Source: Paracoccus denitrificans
GTDB taxonomy: Bacteria; Pseudomonadota; Alphaproteobacteria; Rhodobacterales; Rhodobacteraceae
Assembly: GCA_003240735.1 (NCBI GenBank)
Contig: QFNE01000042.1
Span: 1-5,687 of the forward strand
Reading direction: 5' to 3'
DNA: 5,687 nucleotides
In this document: positions 1-4,387 of the stretch, piece by piece
Position numbering within the stretch: the stretch's first letter is position 1
Layout: each line of letters opens with the position of its first letter
The notes under the pieces: model-generated
Seen by the model: only the letters and a program-made list of their open reading frames with translations
Told to the model about the DNA's origin: nothing
Database searches by the model: none
Position numbers and translations under genes: made by a program

Positions 1-333
1 GGTGATGTTGATCGGCAGCTTGGTTTTCAGACCGCCTGCCAGCAGGTGGTGGTCGATGATTTCGATGATTTCGGCATCGTTGATGGAATCGGGCAGCTCG
101 GCGGGGTTGTTGGTGTCCACGATCACGCACTGATCGCCCGCGGCGACGTCGGTGATGATTTCGGGCAGGTCCACCTTCCAGTGGGTCAGCATCCACAGCG
201 CTTCGGTATTAGGGGTGCCCTGCAGGACCGCGCGCGCAGGCTTGCCCCGCACCTCGTTCAGATACCATGCCCACACCAGCGGAGAGCCGGTCGAGTCCGT
301 GTCAGGGGATTTGTGGCCGAAAACCTGGATCAT
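1..333 (-). CDS. ppaC: Manganese-dependent inorganic pyrophosphatase (family II), N-terminal part, cut by window edge
   Basis: This encodes a cytoplasmic enzyme that hydrolyses pyrophosphate to two phosphates and so pulls biosynthetic reactions forward. I translated the minus strand from the CAT at 331-333; the frame stays open for 111 codons to base 1, so the C-terminal part, including the rest of the DHH domain and the DHHA2 domain, lies outside the window. The start is supported by GGAAGG about 7 bases upstream. Visible family II signatures are GHKSPDTDS (residues 6-14, giving metal-ligand candidates H7, D11 and D13), GTPNTEA (39-45), VDTNN (72-76, D73) and IDHH (93-96, H95). These line up in order and spacing with H9, D13, D15, D75 and H97 of the Bacillus subtilis enzyme, as I remember it. 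One difference is VDTNN where B. subtilis has VDHNE. The gene starts 67 bases after the DUF1345 gene, on the same strand, and is probably the third gene of that operon. Identification is firm; the C-terminal half cannot be checked. Confidence 0.93.
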   Translation of the reverse strand, partial: MIQVFGHKSPDTDSTGSPLVWAWYLNEVRGKPARAVLQGTPNTEALWMLTHWKVDLPEIITDVAAGDQCVIVDTNNPAELPDSINDAEIIEIIDHHLLAGGLKTKLPINIT

Positions 334-400
334 CTGAATGCCTTCCGGGGGGATAATGGTATGGATCGGCGCGGTTTATACGGGTGGTGGGCTGCGTTGT

Positions 401-1126
401 CTATGAACCGCCAAATGACAGCGCTGCGTTGACCGCCAGCGCGACGATGACGGTATTATACAGAAACGACAGGATCGCATGCATCAGCGTCACACGCCGC
501 ATTCGCGTGGTCGTGGCGTCGGTGTCGGACGTCTGCGCCGTCATCCCGATGGTGAAGCTGTAGTAGAGAAAATCCCAGATGTTCAGCTGCCGCAGATCGT
601 CGGTGTCGTCAGACGCGTCGGCTGGCGCCGCAGGGAAATCCAGGCCTCCCTCGGCCTTGCCGCGCGATCCATCGGCAAAGGTCGGGCGGTCGTAATAGAC
701 GGCGGCATAGTGAAACGTCATCAGTGTGTGGATGGTGGCCCAGCCAAGCGGCACGGCAGCCATCGCCAGATAGGGCCGCAGGGCCCACATATCCGGGTCC
801 TTGAGCGACGCAAGTGTGCCGACGATGCCCCATAGACTGACCCCGATCGCGCAAACGGCGAGCGTGGCGATCACGACGATCCCTTCGTCCCGATCCTCGA
901 CATGATGGCGCAGACCGGTTTCGTCCAGATCGACCGCGACCCGCGTCGCAAGGATCAGATAGGTGAGAAAGAAAACGACCACGCCCAGCAAGGCGTGATC
1001 GCTGAATGACGTGTGGGTTCCGCTGAGCCAAGGCGCCACGACGGTCGCGGCTACCCCGACCGCCATGGCGGCAAAGAAACGAAAGTGACGGGTCAGCGCA
1101 GATGGTTGATTGTCAGTTCCCGGCAT
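401..1126 (-). CDS. DUF1345 family integral membrane protein, function unknown
   Basis: The 241-residue product matches the DUF1345 family of inner-membrane proteins with no assigned function. Hydrophobic segments lie at about residues 16-34, 44-62, 84-106, 118-138 and 212-236, giving about five membrane helices. Family-typical stretches are FHYAAVYYDR (138-147), GGLDFP (160-165), WDFLYYSFTIGMTAQTSD (184-201) and FLYNTVIVALAVN (221-233). The start at 1126 gives normal family length and a 14-base overlap with the end of the upstream TraB-like gene, a spacing that suggests translational coupling. GGCAGGG lies just upstream as a weak ribosome-binding site. An in-frame ATG at 1261 would add 45 Arg-rich residues read from inside the TraB gene and is rejected. 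ATG at 1066 is a possible shorter start but would cut into the first helix. The 184-201 segment followed by a hydrophobic helix resembles the pore loop and inner helix of two-TM potassium channels (see findings). Family call is firm; function is open. Confidence 0.88.
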   Translation of the reverse strand: MPGTDNQPSALTRHFRFFAAMAVGVAATVVAPWLSGTHTSFSDHALLGVVVFFLTYLILATRVAVDLDETGLRHHVEDRDEGIVVIATLAVCAIGVSLWGIVGTLASLKDPDMWALRPYLAMAAVPLGWATIHTLMTFHYAAVYYDRPTFADGSRGKAEGGLDFPAAPADASDDTDDLRQLNIWDFLYYSFTIGMTAQTSDTDATTTRMRRVTLMHAILSFLYNTVIVALAVNAALSFGGS

Positions 1127-2162
1127 GCGCGCCCTGCCCCGGCACGTCGATCTGCGTGACCGTCCAGCCCTGATCCTGCAGCAGTTGCGGAACCCCCTCC
1201 GCGCCCGGCAGATGCAGCGCGCCAAACGCTGCAACGATGGACTTGCCGTCTTTGGCCGCATCGTCGGCAGCCGCGACCAACGGCGCGATCCAGGCCTTGT
1301 TGCGGTCAGTCATCAACGCCTTTTCCGTCAGATCAAACTGCCTGTCCGCTTCTTCAGGGGCGACGCCAGCGTTTTCTACATAGTCCTGCCGCGTGAACAG
1401 CCACAAAAGCCCCATCTGGCCACGCAGATATGCGGCAAGCGACGTCTCTCCATAGTCATCAGCAAGTTCGATCTGGGGCAGCGAACCCTTGATCATGGCA
1501 ATTTCGTCTTCGTCCGACATCGCGCTCGCGATCTTGAGAACTGTGTCGTATGGCTCGAGCGCGACCACCGGAATTGACAAATCAGCGGCATGGTCCATCA
1601 ACTGCTGGTCAACGCCGTGCCCCGTGCCCGACTTCATTTCGTTCAGCGCGCACTGCGACATTCCCAGCATCAGCCCGGCATACCAGGGGCGGAGGCGACT
1701 TGCGATGATCGGGGGGAAGCCGCGCTGTTCTAGTTGGGCGGACAGGCGTTGCCATTCGGTTTCGCTCAGACGTTCGGGCAGTGTCGGGCCGGTCGGATCC
1801 ATCATGATCGATGGATCCTTTATCATCTCGGCCTGCAGCTGGGCCATTTCAGCAGCTCCAGCCTCGACCATCAGGCTGGCGACATCGGGGGTCAGGGTAT
1901 CAATGCCCGCCTGCACCAGCGGATCGAGGCGCGGGTCCGTCAGATGGTAGGTGCCGATGAGGGTCATCGTGGCCGGACCCTTTGTGGCCCGCCACATCGT
2001 CCCGGCGGCAAAGGGCATCGCGGCCACGGACTGGTCGATTTCTGCGCGTTTCTCGACAGGCAGCTCGGCGATCAGGTCACGTCCGGAGCAGGCCGCCTGC
2101 GCCAGCGATGATGTCGCGAAAAAGATCGTGCCAATCAAAAGACCGCAGCCAGCCAGACGCAT
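1113..2162 (-). CDS. TraB/GumN (TIKI-like) family protein, secreted, putative metal-dependent hydrolase
   Basis: The 349-residue product begins with a Sec signal peptide: a short basic N-terminus, a hydrophobic core at residues 8-20 and an AQA-A cleavage site near 23-24. The mature protein should therefore be periplasmic or envelope-associated. A cysteine follows at 25, but QAA-C is not a good lipobox. The mature part shows the hallmarks of the TraB/GumN/TIKI superfamily (PF01963 as I know it): GTYH (70-73), a Glu at 100, GHGVDQQL (181-188), RN (287-288) and a second GxxH, GALH (314-317). Animal TIKI relatives are metal-dependent proteases; for bacterial members the activity is inferred and no substrate is known. 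The start has AAGGGG seven bases upstream and gives an intact signal peptide. It is the first gene of the leftward operon and is divergent from groES. Its stop overlaps the DUF1345 start by 14 bases. Confidence 0.9.
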   Translation of the reverse strand: MRLAGCGLLIGTIFFATSSLAQAACSGRDLIAELPVEKRAEIDQSVAAMPFAAGTMWRATKGPATMTLIGTYHLTDPRLDPLVQAGIDTLTPDVASLMVEAGAAEMAQLQAEMIKDPSIMMDPTGPTLPERLSETEWQRLSAQLEQRGFPPIIASRLRPWYAGLMLGMSQCALNEMKSGTGHGVDQQLMDHAADLSIPVVALEPYDTVLKIASAMSDEDEIAMIKGSLPQIELADDYGETSLAAYLRGQMGLLWLFTRQDYVENAGVAPEEADRQFDLTEKALMTDRNKAWIAPLVAAADDAAKDGKSIVAAFGALHLPGAEGVPQLLQDQGWTVTQIDVPGQGAHAGN

Positions 2163-2219
2163 CCGATAACCCCTTTTTACCCTGATCCGCGCATCGTCGT
2201 GGGCGCGTCATCCGGGCGC

Positions 2220-2248
2220 AATATAGACGTGCGATCCGGTTGACACCA
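2220..2248 (-). promoter_or_regulatory. Weak candidate promoter for the leftward TraB/DUF1345/ppaC operon
   Basis: On the minus strand a TATATT hexamer (plus-strand 2220-2225) sits about 58 bases before the TraB-like start codon and would give a leader of about 50 bases. The region where a -35 should lie (about 2243-2248) reads TGGTGT, a poor match. That region falls next to and on top of the rightward groE -35 element at 2240-2245. No better candidate is seen between the two genes, so this is offered only as the best available site. Confidence 0.3.
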
Positions 2249-2270
2249 CATCGGCTGCCTCCTATCTCAG
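2239..2270 (+). promoter_or_regulatory. groESL heat-shock promoter (RpoH-type -10 with sigma70-like -35)
   Basis: A perfect TTGACA lies at 2240-2245. Seventeen bases later comes TATCTC (2263-2268), embedded in CCTATCTCAG (2261-2270). That ten-base block fits the alphaproteobacterial heat-shock -10 consensus CYTATNTNNG as I recall it, and GTTG at 2239-2242 with an 18-base spacer fits the matching CTTG -35 except for the first base. The site could therefore be read by both the housekeeping sigma factor and RpoH. Predicted transcription start is near 2275, giving a leader of about 65 bases before groES and placing the CIRCE element at the start of the transcript. Confidence 0.75.
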
Positions 2271-2275
2271 CGTCA

Positions 2276-2302
2276 CTGGCACTCGGGGAGGCTGAGTGCC
2301 AA
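2276..2302 (+). promoter_or_regulatory. CIRCE operator for the HrcA repressor
   Basis: The inverted repeat CTGGCACTC-N9-GAGTGCCAA has eight perfectly complementary base pairs per arm; only the outermost pair is mismatched. The spacer is exactly nine bases. This is the CIRCE element (consensus TTAGCACTC-N9-GAGTGCTAA), to which the HrcA repressor binds under non-stress conditions. It begins at the predicted +1 of groESL and ends 37 bases before the groES start codon, the usual position. The HrcA gene is not in this window. In the RNA the same repeat can form a 5' leader hairpin. Confidence 0.95.
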
Positions 2303-2339
2303 GCGAAATAAATGCAACCTGAACACATCGGAGTTTACG

Positions 2340-2627
2340 ATGGCATTCAAACCGCTGCACGACCGCGTTCTGGTCCGTCGCGTCCAATCCGACGAAAAGA
2401 CCAAAGGCGGGCTGATCATCCCCGACAGCGCCAAGGAGAAACCTGCTGAAGGCGAAATCGTCTCGGTCGGCGAAGGCGCGCGCAAGGACTCGGGCGAGCT
2501 GATCGCACCGTCGGTTAGCGCCGGCGACCGCATCCTGTTCGGCAAATGGTCGGGCACCGAGGTCACGATCGACGGCGAAGAGCTGCTGATCATGAAGGAA
2601 AGCGACATTCTGGGCATCATCGCCTGA
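2340..2627 (+). CDS. groES: Co-chaperonin GroES (Hsp10)
   Basis: The 95-residue product is a full-length GroES, the heptameric lid that caps the GroEL folding chamber in the cytoplasm. It opens with the typical KPLHDRVLVRR strand (residues 4-14). The mobile loop follows at about 17-32, with the GroEL-contacting hydrophobic tripeptide LII at 25-27 inside GGLIIP. GEIVSVGEG (38-46) and GDRILFGKWSGTEV (62-75) are also standard. The start is set by GGAG at 2330-2333, six bases before the ATG. It is the first gene of the groESL operon, 39 bases ahead of groEL, and is driven by the heat-shock promoter and CIRCE element immediately upstream. Nothing is missing or unusual. Confidence 0.98.
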   Translation: MAFKPLHDRVLVRRVQSDEKTKGGLIIPDSAKEKPAEGEIVSVGEGARKDSGELIAPSVSAGDRILFGKWSGTEVTIDGEELLIMKESDILGIIA

Positions 2628-2666
2628 CTTCGACGCACCCTTCCAGATAAATCCTAGGAGATTCCA

Positions 2667-4310
2667 ATGGCAAAAGATGTCAAGTTCGACACCAGCGCCC
2701 GCGACCTGATGCTGAAAGGCGTCAACGTCCTGGCTGACGCGGTGAAAGTCACGCTGGGCCCCAAAGGCCGCAACGTGGTCATCGACAAATCCTTCGGCGC
2801 ACCGCGCATCACCAAAGACGGCGTGACCGTCGCGAAGGAAATCGAACTGGTCGACAAGTTCGAAAACATGGGCGCGCAGCTGGTCAAAGAAGTGGCCGCA
2901 CGCACCAATGACGAAGCTGGCGACGGCACCACCACCGCCACCGTGCTGGCTCAAGCCATCATCAAGGAAGGCATGAAGTCGGTTGCGGCTGGCCTGAACC
3001 CGATGGACCTGAAGCGCGGTATCGACCAGGCGACCAAAGCCGTCGTCGAAGCGATCAAGGCAGCCTCGCGTCCGGTTGCGGACAGCGACGAAGTTGCACA
3101 GGTCGGCACGATCTCGGCCAACGGCGAAGCCCAGATCGGCCGCTTCATCGCTGACGCGATGCAGAAAGTCGGCAACGAGGGTGTGATCACCGTCGAAGAA
3201 AACAAAGGTCTGGAGACCGAAGTCGAAGTCGTCGAAGGTATGCAGTTCGACCGCGGCTATCTGTCGCCCTACTTTGTGACCAACCCCGACAAGATGGTCG
3301 CCGATCTGGAAGACGCCTACATCCTGCTGCATGAGAAAAAGCTCTCGTCGCTGCAGCCGATGGTCCCGCTGCTGGAAGCCGTGATCCAGTCGCAAAAGCC
3401 GCTGATCATCATCGCTGAAGACGTCGAGGGCGAGGCACTGGCCACGCTGGTCGTCAACAAGCTGCGTGGCGGTCTGAAAATCGCTGCCGTCAAAGCCCCG
3501 GGCTTTGGTGATCGTCGCAAGGCGATGCTGCAGGACATCGCGATCCTGACCGGCGGTCAGGTCATCAGCGAAGACCTGGGCATGAAGCTGGAGAATGTCG
3601 GCATCGATATGCTGGGCCGCGCCAAGAAAGTCACGATCAACAAGGACACCACGACCATCGTTGATGGCGCGGGTGAAAAAGCCGAGATCGAAGCGCGTGT
3701 CAGCCAGATCCGCACCCAGATCGAAGAAACCACCTCGGACTACGACAAGGAAAAACTGCAGGAACGCGTGGCCAAACTGGCTGGCGGCGTTGCAGTCATC
3801 CGCGTCGGCGGCATGACCGAAGTCGAAGTCAAGGAACGCAAAGACCGCGTTGATGACGCCCTGAACGCGACCCGTGCGGCCGTGCAGGAAGGCATCGTGG
3901 TCGGTGGTGGCGTGGCGCTGGTTCAGGCCGGCAAGGCTCTGGACAACGTCAAGGGTGCCAACGCTGACCAAGACGTTGGTGTGTCGATCGTTCGCCGCGC
4001 GCTGGAAGCGCCGCTGCGCCAGATCTCGGAAAACTCGGGCGTCGACGGCGCTGTCGTTGCCGGCAAGATCCGCGACTCGGAATCGACCGCTTACGGCTTC
4101 AACGCGCAGACCGAAGAGTTCGGCGACATGTTCAAGTTCGGCGTGATCGACCCGGCCAAAGTGACCCGCACCGCGCTGGAAAACGCGGCGTCGATCGCTG
4201 GTCTGCTGATCACCACCGAAGCGATGATCGCCGACAAGCCCGAACCCAAGGCGCCTGCTGGCGGCATGGGCGGTGGCATGGGCGGCATGGGCGGCATGGA
4301 CATGATGTAA
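2667..4310 (+). CDS. groEL: Chaperonin GroEL (Hsp60)
   Basis: The 547-residue product is a complete GroEL subunit; two stacked heptameric rings fold client proteins in an ATP-dependent cycle with GroES. Landmarks are the nucleotide-site loop GDGTTTATVL (residues 85-94, with D86 equivalent to E. coli D87), the equatorial catalytic Asp D397 (E. coli D398) in DDALNATRAAV, and the chaperonin signature AAVQEGIVVGGG (404-415). The C-terminus is a GGM-repeat tail (532-547, ending MDMM), typical of the main housekeeping GroEL rather than a divergent paralogue. AGGAG at 2656-2660, six bases before the ATG, sits in the small palindrome TCCTAGGA. The gene is co-transcribed with groES and followed by a strong terminator. 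TTA, CTA and TCA codons are absent, as expected for a highly expressed gene in a GC-rich genome. Confidence 0.99.
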   Translation: MAKDVKFDTSARDLMLKGVNVLADAVKVTLGPKGRNVVIDKSFGAPRITKDGVTVAKEIELVDKFENMGAQLVKEVAARTNDEAGDGTTTATVLAQAIIKEGMKSVAAGLNPMDLKRGIDQATKAVVEAIKAASRPVADSDEVAQVGTISANGEAQIGRFIADAMQKVGNEGVITVEENKGLETEVEVVEGMQFDRGYLSPYFVTNPDKMVADLEDAYILLHEKKLSSLQPMVPLLEAVIQSQKPLIIIAEDVEGEALATLVVNKLRGGLKIAAVKAPGFGDRRKAMLQDIAILTGGQVISEDLGMKLENVGIDMLGRAKKVTINKDTTTIVDGAGEKAEIEARVSQIRTQIEETTSDYDKEKLQERVAKLAGGVAVIRVGGMTEVEVKERKDRVDDALNATRAAVQEGIVVGGGVALVQAGKALDNVKGANADQDVGVSIVRRALEAPLRQISENSGVDGAVVAGKIRDSESTAYGFNAQTEEFGDMFKFGVIDPAKVTRTALENAASIAGLLITTEAMIADKPEPKAPAGGMGGGMGGMGGMDMM

Positions 4311-4316
4311 GTCCAT

Positions 4317-4336
4317 GCCCGGCCATCCGGCCAGGC
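4317..4336 (+). repeat. Small imperfect hairpin just after groEL
   Basis: Seven bases after the groEL stop, GCC-C-GGCC-ATCC-GGCC-A-GGC can fold into a stem of seven pairs with one C/A mismatch and a four-base loop. It lies six bases before the main terminator hairpin. It may assist termination or protect the 3' end of the transcript, but it has no T-run of its own, so any function is an inference. Confidence 0.4.
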
Positions 4337-4341
4337 AAAGG

Positions 4342-4366
4342 AAAGGGCGCCTTCGGGCGCCCTTTT
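4342..4366 (+). terminator. Rho-independent terminator of groESL, possibly bidirectional
   Basis: AAAGGGCGCC-TTCG-GGCGCCCTTT forms a perfect ten-pair stem closed by a stable TTCG tetraloop and ends in four Ts (4363-4366). It starts 31 bases after the groEL stop codon. On the minus strand the stem is followed by TTTCCTTT-like sequence, and the convergent Ppx/GppA gene stops at 4388, 22 bases before it. The hairpin could therefore serve both genes, although the T-run is weaker in that direction. Confidence 0.92.
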
Positions 4367-4387
4367 CCGTTTCAGTGATATTTGACC

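Noticed and set aside
334..400. Possible separate promoter or terminator before ppaC
   Set aside because: Only isolated AT-rich hexamers (TATAAA, CATTAT on the minus strand) are present, without a partner -35, and there is no stem-loop with a T-run.
46..432. Plus-strand open frame of 128 codons
   Set aside because: It lies antisense to ppaC, whose catalytic motifs are clear on the other strand. The translation is rich in Asp/Gly/Val without any domain and looks like a codon-bias shadow.
401..1261. Longer 286-residue version of the DUF1345 protein
   Set aside because: The extra 45 N-terminal residues are Arg/Cys-rich and read from inside the TraB-like gene in another frame; the family-like sequence begins after the Met at 1126.
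1110..1577. Plus-strand open frames opposite the TraB-like gene (also 1489-1950 and 1734-2111)
   Set aside because: They overlap a gene with a signal peptide and conserved motifs, have no convincing ribosome-binding sites, and their translations are low-complexity Arg/Gly/Ser-rich sequence.
2303..2339. RNA thermometer (ROSE or fourU type) in the groES leader
   Set aside because: No run of four Us or ROSE-like UYGCU segment opposite the GGAG site is visible. The only strong hairpin is the CIRCE repeat, which does not cover the ribosome-binding site.
2312..2339. Upstream ATG at 2312 as a leader peptide or alternative start
   Set aside because: It is out of frame with groES, has no ribosome-binding site, and would run far into groES in a different frame.
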